This document shows positions 18,280 to 30,287 of a DNA stretch of 64,000 nt, one piece after another. The notes under the pieces are model-generated. The model saw only the letters and a program-made list of their open reading frames with translations, was not told where the DNA came from and made no database searches. The first letter of the stretch is position 1. The number at the start of each line of letters is the position of its first letter. The translations under genes and the position numbers were made by a program. Source of the stretch: Rhodospirillaceae bacterium. Its GTDB lineage: Bacteria > Pseudomonadota > Alphaproteobacteria > Rhodospirillales > JABHCV01. The stretch covers positions 1-64,000 of the forward strand of contig JABHGV010000070.1 in the NCBI GenBank assembly GCA_018671895.1. The letters run 5' to 3'.

Positions 18280-18858
18280 ATGGATTCTGCAAAATTCCTT
18301 TCCGAACAATTCAGCGCCCATGCTGGCGTTATCGACGCCACTCGCGAGGCCATCGCCGAGCCCTTCGCCCGGCTGCTTGAGGCGGCGGCATCGTCCGTTC
18401 GCAACGGTGGCAAGGTTGTTTTCTTCGGCAATGGCGGCAGTGCGGCAGATGCCCAGCATCTGGCTACAGAGCTGGGCGTACGTTACATCACCGACCGCGA
18501 TCCCATCGCAGCCATTGCGCTAACCACCGACACGTCAAGCCTGACCGCCATCGGCAACGATTTCGGCTTCGATGAATTGTTTGCCCGGCAGGTTCAGGCC
18601 CTTGTTAATAAGGGCGATGTGGTCATTGGCCTGTCGACATCGGGCAACAGTGAAAATGTCGTTCGTGGTTTAAGTAAAGCCCGCGACTTAGGCGCTTTTA
18701 CCTCGGCCATGACCGGTAATGGCGGAGGCCGACTGGCCGACCAGACCGATGCGCTTATCGCCGTGCCGTCGACAGATACTGCCCGAATTCAGGAAATGCA
18801 CATTCTTGTCGGACATTCATTTTGCGGTGCACTGGAACAGGAGCTCGGCTTGATATGA
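18280..18858 (+). CDS. gmhA: Sedoheptulose-7-phosphate isomerase
   Basis: 192 residues, SIS domain, with the GmhA signature FGNGGSAADAQHLATELG (about residues 48-65), STSGNSENV and HILVGHSFCGALE. It converts sedoheptulose 7-phosphate to D-glycero-D-manno-heptose 7-phosphate in the cytoplasm, first step of ADP-heptose synthesis for LPS. The ATG lies four bases after the end of the MITE-like element and no normal ribosome-binding site is visible, so the element may now supply the leader. The stop overlaps the hldE start (ATGA). Confidence 0.93.
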   Translation: MDSAKFLSEQFSAHAGVIDATREAIAEPFARLLEAAASSVRNGGKVVFFGNGGSAADAQHLATELGVRYITDRDPIAAIALTTDTSSLTAIGNDFGFDELFARQVQALVNKGDVVIGLSTSGNSENVVRGLSKARDLGAFTSAMTGNGGGRLADQTDALIAVPSTDTARIQEMHILVGHSFCGALEQELGLI

Positions 18859-20324
18859 CCGATCGCAGCCGCCTGATTTCCCTGATTGAAGCCACTGCCA
18901 ATGCAAAAGTCGTCTGCGTCGGTGATGTCATTCTGGACCATTTTCATTATGGTTCGGTCGAACGGATTTCGCCGGAAGCGCCGATCCCGGTCCTGAAGCT
19001 GGATCACGAAGACACCATGCTGGGCGGTGCCGGAAATGTGCTCAGGAACCTCGCCGGACTGGGTGCCGGGGTCAGTTTCCTGTCTGTCGTCGGCAAGGAC
19101 CATGACGGGCGCAGCGTCGAGCGCCTGCTTGCGGATATTGGCGTCACCGACACCCCCATCGTTGATGAAAACCGCCGTACATCGGTCAAGTCCCGTTTTC
19201 TGGCCGGAGGCCAACAAATGTTGCGCACCGACCGCGAGACCGTTTGTGACTTAAGCGAGGACCAGCAGAAAGAATTGATTGATGCCGCCACGGCGGCCAT
19301 GACGGACGCCCGGGTGCTTGTGCTATCGGATTATAAAAAGGGCGTGCTCAGCAAAAACGTCATCCAGGCATTGATCGCAGCGGCGCGGGCGGCCGATGTG
19401 TTTGTTGTTGTCGACCCCAAGGGAGCCGATTTTTCTGCCTATAGCGGTGCCGATGTCATCACCCCGAACCGGCATGAACTTCTCGATGCGACAGGCATGC
19501 CGACGAATAGTGATGAAGAGGTTATCGCGGCTGCCCGCCATTTGATCGACACATTCAGTTTCGGCGCGGTACTGGCGACCAGAAGCAAAGACGGCATGAC
19601 ACTTGTCGAAGATGGGGATTCAGTGCGTCACATGAAGGCCGAGGCCCAGGACGTGTTCGATGTGTCGGGCGCGGGCGACACCGTCGTTGCGACCCTGGCC
19701 GGGGCCATTGCCGCCGGAGGGGATCTCGGCGAAGCAGCCGAACTTGCCAATATTGCCGCCGGAATCGTTGTCGCCAAGGTCGGCACCGCCGTTGCCTATT
19801 CAGATGACATTATCTCATCCCTGCACCATCTCGACATTACCCGCGCCGAGGCCAAGGTGCTTGCCTTGCGGTCGGGTGTTGAGCGCATTGATGCATGGCG
19901 ACGCAGCGGTGCCACCATCGGCTTTACCAATGGCTGTTTCGATCTGTTGCACCCCGGACATGTATCGCTGCTGGAGCAGTCAAAGGGTGCATGCGCGCGA
20001 CTGATCGTCGGACTGAACAGCGATGCCTCGATCAAACGCCTGAAGGGCGATGACAGACCGGTACAGACCGAGGCGGCCCGGGCCGCCGTGCTGGCGTCGC
20101 TCGGTTCCGTCGATATGGTCATTATTTTTTCCGAAGACACGCCGATCGACCTGATCGAAGCAATCCGCCCGGACGTTCTGGTCAAGGGGGCGGACTACAC
20201 CGTCAATACCGTCGTCGGTGCGGACCTGGTCCAGTCTTATGGTGGTCGGGTCGAACTGTTCGCGCTGGAACCGGGTCACAGCACGACGGCAACGATTGCC
20301 CGTCTCGCTGGTGAAACCTGCTAA
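18855..20324 (+). CDS. hldE: Bifunctional heptose-7-phosphate kinase / heptose-1-phosphate adenylyltransferase
   Basis: 489 residues from ATG 18855, which overlaps the gmhA stop; a longer in-frame extension to 18822 is unlikely. The N-terminal PfkB/ribokinase-type kinase has GGAGNVLRNLAGLG and DVSGAGDTVVA; the C-terminal nucleotidyltransferase has TNGCFDLLHPGHVSLL and the KGADYTVNTVVGAD loop. It gives heptose bisphosphate and later ADP-heptose. The intermediate phosphatase (gmhB) and epimerase (hldD) are not in the window. Confidence 0.95.
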   Translation: MTDRSRLISLIEATANAKVVCVGDVILDHFHYGSVERISPEAPIPVLKLDHEDTMLGGAGNVLRNLAGLGAGVSFLSVVGKDHDGRSVERLLADIGVTDTPIVDENRRTSVKSRFLAGGQQMLRTDRETVCDLSEDQQKELIDAATAAMTDARVLVLSDYKKGVLSKNVIQALIAAARAADVFVVVDPKGADFSAYSGADVITPNRHELLDATGMPTNSDEEVIAAARHLIDTFSFGAVLATRSKDGMTLVEDGDSVRHMKAEAQDVFDVSGAGDTVVATLAGAIAAGGDLGEAAELANIAAGIVVAKVGTAVAYSDDIISSLHHLDITRAEAKVLALRSGVERIDAWRRSGATIGFTNGCFDLLHPGHVSLLEQSKGACARLIVGLNSDASIKRLKGDDRPVQTEAARAAVLASLGSVDMVIIFSEDTPIDLIEAIRPDVLVKGADYTVNTVVGADLVQSYGGRVELFALEPGHSTTATIARLAGETC

Positions 20325-20328
20325 AAAT

Positions 20329-22188
20329 CTATCTGAAGAAACTTTTCACGGCATCCCAGAAACCACCGCCATCTGATTCCTGCGATCCATCTGAGCCCGG
20401 TATTTCATCGCCTTTTTTAGGGGACACGAAAGCATGGGCCGGGGTCTTGGCGTGGGCCGCAGCCATGAAATCCCGCCAGGCACGAGCCGGCAACCCGCCG
20501 CCGGTAACATTCTTCATCGGGGCCGAGTTGTCGTTGCCCATCCACACGCCAGTAACCAGGTCGGCACTGTAGCCAACAAACCAGGCATCGCGGAATTTCT
20601 GACTGGTGCCTGTTTTACCCGCCGCCGGGCGTTTCAGGGCGGCGGCCTTGCCGGTGCCACCCTTCAATGTGCCCGCCAGCATCTTGCTCATGGCTGCGGC
20701 GTGACTTCCCGACATCACCCGGCCGGGACCGGAACCCTGACGCCGGTATAAAAGCGCGCCTTTGCCATCGCGAATTTCCTCGATGCCGTGGGCCCAAACC
20801 CCGTTGCCGCCATTTGCGAACGCGCCATAAGCCGCCGTCAGTTCCATCAAGGTCAGTGAGCTGGAGCCAAGCGCCAGACTGGGAGCGGTCGTTAAATCCG
20901 CAGTGATCCCAAGCCGTTTGGCAACCGCAATGATGCGTTTGTGGCCCGCCTTTTGGCCGACCCTGACGGCCACTGTGTTGATTGATTGTGCCAGCGCATC
21001 AGACATGCTGATCTTTCCTGAATACTTTCTGGAAAAGTTACGCGGACTCCAGCCATCAATGGTCAGGGGCTTGTCGTCGAACGTGTCAGAAGGCTTCAAA
21101 CCGGCTTCGAGTCCGGCCAGATAGACAATCGGTTTGAACGCCGATCCGGGTTGTCTGACGGCCTGGGTCGCGCGATTGAACTGACTAAGCCCGTAATCGG
21201 CACCGCCAACCATGGCCCGGACCGCGCCTGATGGACTGATCGCCAGCAACGCCGCCTGACTGACATTGCTTTTATCGCCCTGTTTTAAAGCCCGGGCGAT
21301 GGCCCGTTCCGCATCGCCCTGCAAGGCGCGATCCAGTGTCGTCGTTACCGTGATGTCGGTGTCGCCCGGCGACACATAGGACGATATTTGCGACATGATC
21401 CAGTCGGAGAAATAGCGCGGGCGGCGTCCGCTTTTGGTCGGCTTCACAGACCCTGATTTTTTCACCTTTCGGGCTTCGGCGTCGCTTAGGTACCCGGCGG
21501 CCACCATGTTCGCGACCACCTGTGCCGTGCGTTTTTTTGCCCGTTCCGGATTGGCCACCGGATTGTACCGCGACGGGGCTTTCAGCAATCCGGCCAGCAT
21601 CGCCGCCTGATAGGTATTCAAACGCGTCGCCGATTTCGAAAAATAGCGCCGCGCCGCCGCTTCAATCCCATAGGCACCGGAACCCAGATACACCCGGTTC
21701 AGGTAAATGGTCAGAATCTGATCCTTGTTGAAGCGTCGTTCGAGCCACAACGCCAACAATAATTCCTGCGCCTTGCGCTTCAACGTCCGGTCCGGCGTCA
21801 GAAACAAATTTTTGGCCACCTGCTGTGTCAGGGTCGAGCCGCCCTGAACAATGCCGCCCGCCTTCACGTTCGCCCAGGTGGCGCGGCCAAGGCCGACCAC
21901 ATCAAGGCCAAAGTGGTCATAAAACCGACGGTCTTCGGTCGCCAATACCGCCTGCACCATGGCCGGGGGGACTTGATCGAGGCCGACGGCGAGGCCGTGA
22001 ATTTCACCAACGGTCAACAAGTGGCTACCGTCAGCAGCCAGCAAGGTCACCGTCGGGCGACGGGTGGCGGCCAGTGCGTCATCAATGTCGGGCAGGTCAT
22101 AGGCGTAAAAGGCAAGCAGACCCAGGACGGCAATGCCGGCCCAGACGACCAGCGCCATAAGGCGAACTAAAACAGGCTTCAGTCCCAC
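20329..22188 (-). CDS. Class A penicillin-binding protein (PBP1 family)
   Basis: 619 residues. One membrane anchor near the N-terminus (residues about 10-30), then a GT51 glycosyltransferase domain (ATEDRRFYDHFGLD, GGSTLTQQVAKN, ERRFNKDQILTIYLNRVYLG) and a transpeptidase domain (active-site SAFK in RQPGSAFKP, SIN, and KTGTSQ). It polymerises and cross-links peptidoglycan on the periplasmic side. The first codon is GTG at 22188; ATG at 22158 is an alternative that still keeps the anchor. It follows the pentapeptide-repeat gene by 9 bases and ends 4 bases from the convergent hldE stop. Confidence 0.92.
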   Translation of the reverse strand: MGLKPVLVRLMALVVWAGIAVLGLLAFYAYDLPDIDDALAATRRPTVTLLAADGSHLLTVGEIHGLAVGLDQVPPAMVQAVLATEDRRFYDHFGLDVVGLGRATWANVKAGGIVQGGSTLTQQVAKNLFLTPDRTLKRKAQELLLALWLERRFNKDQILTIYLNRVYLGSGAYGIEAAARRYFSKSATRLNTYQAAMLAGLLKAPSRYNPVANPERAKKRTAQVVANMVAAGYLSDAEARKVKKSGSVKPTKSGRRPRYFSDWIMSQISSYVSPGDTDITVTTTLDRALQGDAERAIARALKQGDKSNVSQAALLAISPSGAVRAMVGGADYGLSQFNRATQAVRQPGSAFKPIVYLAGLEAGLKPSDTFDDKPLTIDGWSPRNFSRKYSGKISMSDALAQSINTVAVRVGQKAGHKRIIAVAKRLGITADLTTAPSLALGSSSLTLMELTAAYGAFANGGNGVWAHGIEEIRDGKGALLYRRQGSGPGRVMSGSHAAAMSKMLAGTLKGGTGKAAALKRPAAGKTGTSQKFRDAWFVGYSADLVTGVWMGNDNSAPMKNVTGGGLPARAWRDFMAAAHAKTPAHAFVSPKKGDEIPGSDGSQESDGGGFWDAVKSFFR

Positions 22189-22197
22189 GGCGGATAT

Positions 22198-22575
22198 TTA
22201 CGGCAGCTGGCAACTAAGCATCTTGTGCAGGATGCCGGGTTTAACCTTGCAGCCCTTCAGGTTGGTCCGCCATATTTCGGCCCCGGTGAAGTCGGCATCG
22301 GTCAGGTCCGCACCGCGCAGATCGGCCTCGCTCAAATCGACAAAGGACAGCAGCGCAGCTTTTAAGCTGGCGTTCAGCATGACTGTGCCGGAAAGATTAG
22401 CGCCGCGCAGATCAACACCGGAAAGGTTGGCGCCGCTGAGGTTCGAATCACGCAGGTCGGCATTGCGCAGATCAAACGGACGCAAGTCCATGTCGCGCAT
22501 GTCGCAGTTGTTGAGCACGGCGCGCCCGCCCGACGCATCGTTAAGGATTTGCTTGATCGTTTTTGCCTTGGCCAT
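22198..22575 (-). CDS. Pentapeptide-repeat protein next to gyrB
   Basis: 125 residues, most of it consecutive A(D/N)LXX-type repeats (about residues 20-110, for example DLRNADLRDSNLSGANLSG), forming a right-handed quadrilateral beta-helix. There is no signal peptide. The start lies 12 bases after the gyrB stop on the same strand, so the two are almost certainly co-transcribed. Some proteins of this fold (MfpA, Qnr) mimic DNA and bind gyrase; that this one does so is an inference from position only. It is shorter than Qnr (about 218 residues) and MfpA (about 183). Confidence 0.85.
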   Translation of the reverse strand: MAKAKTIKQILNDASGGRAVLNNCDMRDMDLRPFDLRNADLRDSNLSGANLSGVDLRGANLSGTVMLNASLKAALLSFVDLSEADLRGADLTDADFTGAEIWRTNLKGCKVKPGILHKMLSCQLP

Positions 22576-22587
22576 GATCTATCTCCT

Positions 22588-26281
<3,694 letters not shown>

Positions 26282-26330
26282 GCCTTGTGAACGGGTCAGT
26301 TCCCTAACTCCTCACGCGCATATATTTTCC

Positions 26331-26373
26331 GCGCGTTCATACGCGCTCGGGCTTGTTGCGCGTTCATACGCGC
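26331..26373. repeat. Duplicated palindrome between dnaN and recF
   Basis: The 16-base palindrome-like sequence GCGCGTTCATACGCGC occurs twice, at 26331-26346 and 26358-26373, and each copy can fold as a GCGCG/CGCGC hairpin. The second copy covers the dnaN stop codon. A related GCGC-rich stretch lies just before (about 26315-26335). Confidence 0.7.
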
Positions 26374-27479
26374 ATGGGCATCAAAACGTACAACGCGCTG
26401 GCGTCGTCGGTTTCGCTGAGGATCGTCGGCGCTGCCGCATCGGCCAGGGTAAAGCGCGCACTATCGCCTTCGATCTGGTGGGTGATGTCGAGCAAATAGC
26501 GCGAATTGAAGCCAATTTCGATCTCGTCGCCTTCATAGGCGACTTCTAGTTCTTCCGTGGCCGTGCCGGAATCCGGCGAAGACGCCGACAGCACCAGCGT
26601 TCCGCTGTTCAGTGCCAGCTTGATAGCCCGGGATTTTTCCGTCGAGATCGCCGACACGCGGTCGACGGCATCGGCAAATGATTTGCAATCGACAACCAGC
26701 ACCTTGTCGTTGCCCTCTGGAATAACCCGTTCGTAATCCGGGAACGTTCCGTCGATCAGCTTCGAGGTCAGAATGACGCCTTCGAAGGTGAAGCGGATTT
26801 TAGTTTCCGACAGTTCGACGGCGATATCATCGGTGGTTTCTTCGATCAACTTGCGCAGCTCGCCGACCGTCTTGCGCGGCACGATAATGCCGGGCATACC
26901 GTCCGCCCCGCTGGGCAACGGGCCTTCGACGCTGGCCAGCCGGTGGCCGTCGGTGGCAACCGCGCGCAGCACAGGGGTGCCGTCCCGGTCAGCGGCATGC
27001 AGGTATATGCCGTTCAGGTAATAACGGGTTTCTTCCGTTGAAATGGCGAAGCGCGTCCTGTCGACCAGGCCACGAATTTCGGCCGCCGGCACGCTGAACG
27101 AATGGCCCATGTCGCCGCCGGACATGACCGGGAAGTCATCGGTCGGCAGGCAGGTCAGGGTAAAGCGTGAGCGCCCGGACCTGAGCGTCATCTCGCCGTC
27201 ATCGGCACTTTCGAATTCAATGTCAGAGCCATCCGGCAATTTACGGACGATTTCATAGAGCGTGAGGGCCGGGGCCGTTGTCGCACCCGGCGTCGCCACT
27301 TCGGCCGGGACTTGGTCGACAATGTCCAGGTCCATATCGGTGGCGTTCAGGCTTAAGCGCCCGTCACCGGCCTCGATGCGGACATTCGATAAAATGGGGA
27401 TGGTGTTGCGGCGCTCGACGACGCTCTGCACGTGTCCCAGAGACTTCAGTAAAGCGGCCCGTTCAATGGTGAATTTCAT
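26364..27479 (-). CDS. dnaN: DNA polymerase III beta subunit (sliding clamp)
   Basis: 371 residues, the usual length, starting MKFTIERAALLKSL and ending LYVLMPMRV, both typical of DnaN. It forms the ring that holds polymerase on DNA. It follows dnaA after 275 bases of hairpin-rich sequence. Confidence 0.98.
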   Translation of the reverse strand: MKFTIERAALLKSLGHVQSVVERRNTIPILSNVRIEAGDGRLSLNATDMDLDIVDQVPAEVATPGATTAPALTLYEIVRKLPDGSDIEFESADDGEMTLRSGRSRFTLTCLPTDDFPVMSGGDMGHSFSVPAAEIRGLVDRTRFAISTEETRYYLNGIYLHAADRDGTPVLRAVATDGHRLASVEGPLPSGADGMPGIIVPRKTVGELRKLIEETTDDIAVELSETKIRFTFEGVILTSKLIDGTFPDYERVIPEGNDKVLVVDCKSFADAVDRVSAISTEKSRAIKLALNSGTLVLSASSPDSGTATEELEVAYEGDEIEIGFNSRYLLDITHQIEGDSARFTLADAAAPTILSETDDASALYVLMPMRV

Positions 27480-27754
27480 ATTTCTGACGTCGTTTCAAAA
27501 GTTGGCTTCAAATGGTTGCGTGTGTCGGAGGCACATCGCGTGCCTCTGATAGAGAGCCGCCAACACCCGGTTTTTCGGCTCTGAAAAACCGGTTCGATGA
27601 CGGCATCGAACATGTCCCCAGGGAATCCCCCCTTGCGGGAATTCATTATATCAAAAGCACCCCGAAGGGTAAGCTTTTTCGACGCCCGAAAAGGCATAAA
27701 AAAGTGGCGATTCAGATGGCTGGAAAGGCCCTTGTTTTAAGGGACTTAGGACAC
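27480..27754. other. Hairpin-rich leader between dnaA and dnaN
   Basis: The gap holds at least three good stem-loops: GAGGCAC/GTGCCTC (27528-27546, extendable to 10 pairs), a perfect 10-bp stem CCGGTTTTTC/GAAAAACCGG (27567-27592), and GCTTTTTCG/CGAAAAGGC (27673-27695, one G-T pair). On the minus strand none is followed by a T-run, so they look like mRNA structure or protein-binding sites and not terminators. Confidence 0.6.
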
Positions 27755-29137
27755 TTAACCCTCGAGCATGCGACGCAGCAGCTCGACGTCTTCGGCAAAC
27801 GATGAATCGCACTCACGCAGCTCGTCAACTTTCTTCACCGCATGCATCACCGTGGTGTGGTCTCGACCACCGAATTTACGACCGATTTCCGGCAGTGACC
27901 GGGCCGTTAATTGCTTCGCCAGATACATGGCAACCTGCCGTGGGCGGGCGACGGAACGGGCGCGCCGGGCCGAATGCATGTCCGATGTTCGAATATTGAA
28001 GTGCGAGGCCACCCGTTTCTGTATTTCCTCGATGGTCACCCGGCGATCATTGGCACGCAACAGGTCGTGCAGGACTTCCTGGGTCGTCTCCAGCGAGATT
28101 TCGCGGCCGACCAGCTGTGAATGAGTGACGACACGGTTCAGTGCGCCTTCCAGCTCGCGCACGTTGGCGGTGATTTTATGGGCCAGGAACTCCAGCATCT
28201 TCTGGGGAACCTCGACATTGAACTGTTCAGCCTTCGATTGCAGGATGCCGAGGCGAAGCTCGAAGGTCGTGGCGTGAATATCGGCAACCAAGCCGCTGTT
28301 AAGGCGTGATTGCAGACGCTCTTCCATGCCTTCCAGATCAGATGGCGATTTGTCCGCCGACAAGACGATCTGGCGGCCCTGGTCGACCAATGCGTTAAAG
28401 GTATGGAAAAATTCTTCCTGGGTCGCGCCCTTGCCACCGATAAACTGGACATCATCAATCATCAGCACATCGACATTACGGAACATATCCTTGAAATCGA
28501 CGGTGTTCTGTTCCTTCAGCGCCCGGATGAACCGGTACATGAACTTTTCAGCCGACATATAGATGACGGTGCGCTTCGGATCCTGATTACGGATGTGCAA
28601 GGCAATGGCGTGCATCAAGTGGGTCTTACCCAGGCCGACGCCGCCATACAGGAACAGCGGATTGAACGGCACCGACGGTGCCTCTGCGACGCGTCGGGCA
28701 GCGGCATAGGCAAATTCATTGGGCTTGCCGACGACGAAGTTTTCAAACGTATAGCGACTGTCGAGCGGCGCACTGATGGTTGTGTAGCTGATCTCGGGTG
28801 TCGCTGTGTGGGTCTTGCGTTCCGGCTGGGACGGGCTCAACGTGGCCTCGTCGGATGCCGGGACGGAGCGGTCCGATTGCACCGATATGTCCACGCGTTC
28901 AATTGTTGAGTCGACAGTTCCCCACAAGTCACCCAGTCGGTCGGCATAATGGGCAATAACCCAGTCACGCATGAAGCGCGTTGGAACGGAAATTCTGGCA
29001 ACGCCATTGGTGACCGCACGAACGGCCATTGGCTTAACCCAACTTTGGTATGCGGCTTCCCCGATTTCACCACGCAGGCTTTCGCAAACCTCGTTCCAGT
29101 GCTCCTCGTTATAAGCCTCGGTCCTGTCGCTCGTCAT
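27755..29137 (-). CDS. dnaA: Chromosomal replication initiator DnaA
   Basis: 460 residues. AAA+ domain with the P-loop FLYGGVGLGKTHLMHAIA and Walker B VLMIDDVQF, and a C-terminal DNA-binding domain ending in GRKFGGRDHTTVMHAVKKV. It binds DnaA boxes and opens the origin. The start ATG at 29137 has AGGGAC upstream. Expression likely comes from the long upstream gap. Confidence 0.98.
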   Translation of the reverse strand: MTSDRTEAYNEEHWNEVCESLRGEIGEAAYQSWVKPMAVRAVTNGVARISVPTRFMRDWVIAHYADRLGDLWGTVDSTIERVDISVQSDRSVPASDEATLSPSQPERKTHTATPEISYTTISAPLDSRYTFENFVVGKPNEFAYAAARRVAEAPSVPFNPLFLYGGVGLGKTHLMHAIALHIRNQDPKRTVIYMSAEKFMYRFIRALKEQNTVDFKDMFRNVDVLMIDDVQFIGGKGATQEEFFHTFNALVDQGRQIVLSADKSPSDLEGMEERLQSRLNSGLVADIHATTFELRLGILQSKAEQFNVEVPQKMLEFLAHKITANVRELEGALNRVVTHSQLVGREISLETTQEVLHDLLRANDRRVTIEEIQKRVASHFNIRTSDMHSARRARSVARPRQVAMYLAKQLTARSLPEIGRKFGGRDHTTVMHAVKKVDELRECDSSFAEDVELLRRMLEG

Positions 29138-29261
29138 TCGTCCCTATACCCCTAATGCATGTCCCTTGAGACACCCACCCATTTACGGTCTTTTCGCCGT
29201 TCGCCTTTTTCAAGGCCGTTATTACACGGCCCGGCTCTATATTTTTTAAGTTCAAGTGCGG

Positions 29262-29267
29262 ATTATA
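29262..29267 (-). promoter_or_regulatory. Possible -10 element of dnaA
   Basis: The minus strand reads TATAAT here, a perfect -10 hexamer, about 125 bases before the dnaA ATG. The -35 position is only a T-run, so strength is uncertain. Confidence 0.35.
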
Positions 29268-29352
29268 CTGAAACCCGACGCCTGAAAAAAACAACTCTTA
29301 AATCAAAACCCGGCCCGAACAAGACTTCTTGCCACCGCGCTTAAGCAACTGC

Positions 29353-29376
29353 AAAAAACGTTGGCTCGGGAGAGCC
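29353..29376 (-). terminator. Terminator-like hairpin upstream of dnaA
   Basis: On the minus strand GGCTC-TCCC-GAGCC is followed by AACGTTTTTT. It points toward dnaA but lies about 215 bases before its start. It could end readthrough from rpsT or a short transcript from the gap. Confidence 0.4.
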
Positions 29377-29696
29377 CCCAAACAAAACACGTCTATATTT
29401 TTTATTTATCTTAGATGTCCGCCTGTTCTTTAATTGGGACATCCATTACCTAAAGCGTTAACTAAAACTACTTAGCGTTAAAGGAAGGTTTGAAACAGTC
29501 AAAAAATTAATACTGGCGTATTACTTAAACTTAACTGTGTTCTGGTCGTCCCCCCTCGTTTGCTATGAGCCCAATTTACAGAGCCGAGCGCAGACTTGCA
29601 ACGGGTACAATTGACGATTCGTGCAAATAAATTTCTTGACACAAACTGTCGTCTCGAGTCCGCGACGTAAAGCGCCCTGTTGGGGGAGCAGGCATG

Positions 29697-29737
29697 AAAA
29701 AAGCCGCCCCCCGAATACCGGAGAGCGGCTTTTTTTG
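29697..29737. terminator. Bidirectional terminator downstream of rpsT
   Basis: AAAAAAGCCGC and GCGGCTTTTTTT form a strong stem with flanking A and T runs, so it can work in both directions. It ends rpsT transcription on the minus strand 33 bases after the stop. Confidence 0.85.
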
Positions 29738-29769
29738 AATCTTTTCGAGAGCCCCGCTGAGGTTTTGCC

Positions 29770-30036
29770 TTAAGCGGCCATCGCCTTGATGCGAGCCGAC
29801 AGGCGGGACAGCTTTCTGGACACGGTGTTCTTGTGGTAGATGCCCTTCAAAACACCACGCATCATTTCCGGCTGCGCCGCTTTAAAAGCATCCTGCGCCT
29901 TACCCTTGTCGCCACCGTCGATGGCCTCTTCAACCAGACGGATGTAAGAGCGGATACGGGTCCGGCGCACGTTGTTTACTGTTGTGCGGCGGGCGGTCTG
30001 GCGGATGCGTTTTTTCGCCGAAGTGATGTTAGCCAT
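29770..30036 (-). CDS. rpsT: 30S ribosomal protein S20
   Basis: 88 residues, basic, starting MANITSAKKRIRQTARR, with KAAQPEMMRGVLKGIYHKNTVSRKLSRL toward the end in short recognisable pieces typical of S20. It binds 16S rRNA. It has its own promoter (30091-30119) and a strong terminator. Confidence 0.97.
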   Translation of the reverse strand: MANITSAKKRIRQTARRTTVNNVRRTRIRSYIRLVEEAIDGGDKGKAQDAFKAAQPEMMRGVLKGIYHKNTVSRKLSRLSARIKAMAA

Positions 30037-30090
30037 GTCGTGTCAATTCCGTGAATTCAGTTTGGCCCCAAATGGGCTCAAGAAGGCGGG

Positions 30091-30119
30091 TTTATAGTCC
30101 CCGCCGAAGGTGCCGTCAA
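30091..30119 (-). promoter_or_regulatory. Sigma-70-type promoter of rpsT
   Basis: On the minus strand TTGACG (30119-30114) is followed after 17 bases by TATAAA (30096-30091). This near-consensus promoter would start transcription about 50 bases before the rpsT ATG. Confidence 0.75.
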
Positions 30120-30287
30120 GCCTAGTATCGGATCAGGATCACCCAATCCCGCCTCGTGGGTTTGGAAAATCCTGTGAATCCGATCGACATTTACGGTATC
30201 GGGCAGTTTTACCGGGTTTTAAGAATCGCCAAAAGTGATTGGGACAACCCCGGAACTGCCCTTGAAATCCGCCAGCCCGTAACGGCG

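Larger units (their letters stand above)
29138..29769. other. Long non-coding gap between dnaA and rpsT
   Basis: This 632-bp AT-richer stretch holds no convincing gene. It includes a perfect TATAAT on the minus strand (29262-29267) about 125 bases before dnaA, a minus-strand terminator-like hairpin (29353-29376), inverted repeats GATGTCC/GGACATC (29414-29441) and TAATAC-TGGC-GTATTA (29508-29523), two AGCGTTAA copies near 29453 and 29473, and the rpsT terminator. I see no DnaA box matching TTATCCACA, so an origin here is not supported. Confidence 0.6.

Noticed and set aside
29694-29738. Short frame encoding MKKAAPRIPESGFF with a GGGGGAG-like site upstream
   Set aside because: It lies entirely inside the bidirectional terminator stem, and the 14 codons follow from the hairpin sequence; no support for translation.
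29138-29769. Chromosome origin in the dnaA-rpsT gap
   Set aside because: AT-richer sequence is present but no TTATCCACA-type DnaA boxes; the evidence is too thin for an origin call.
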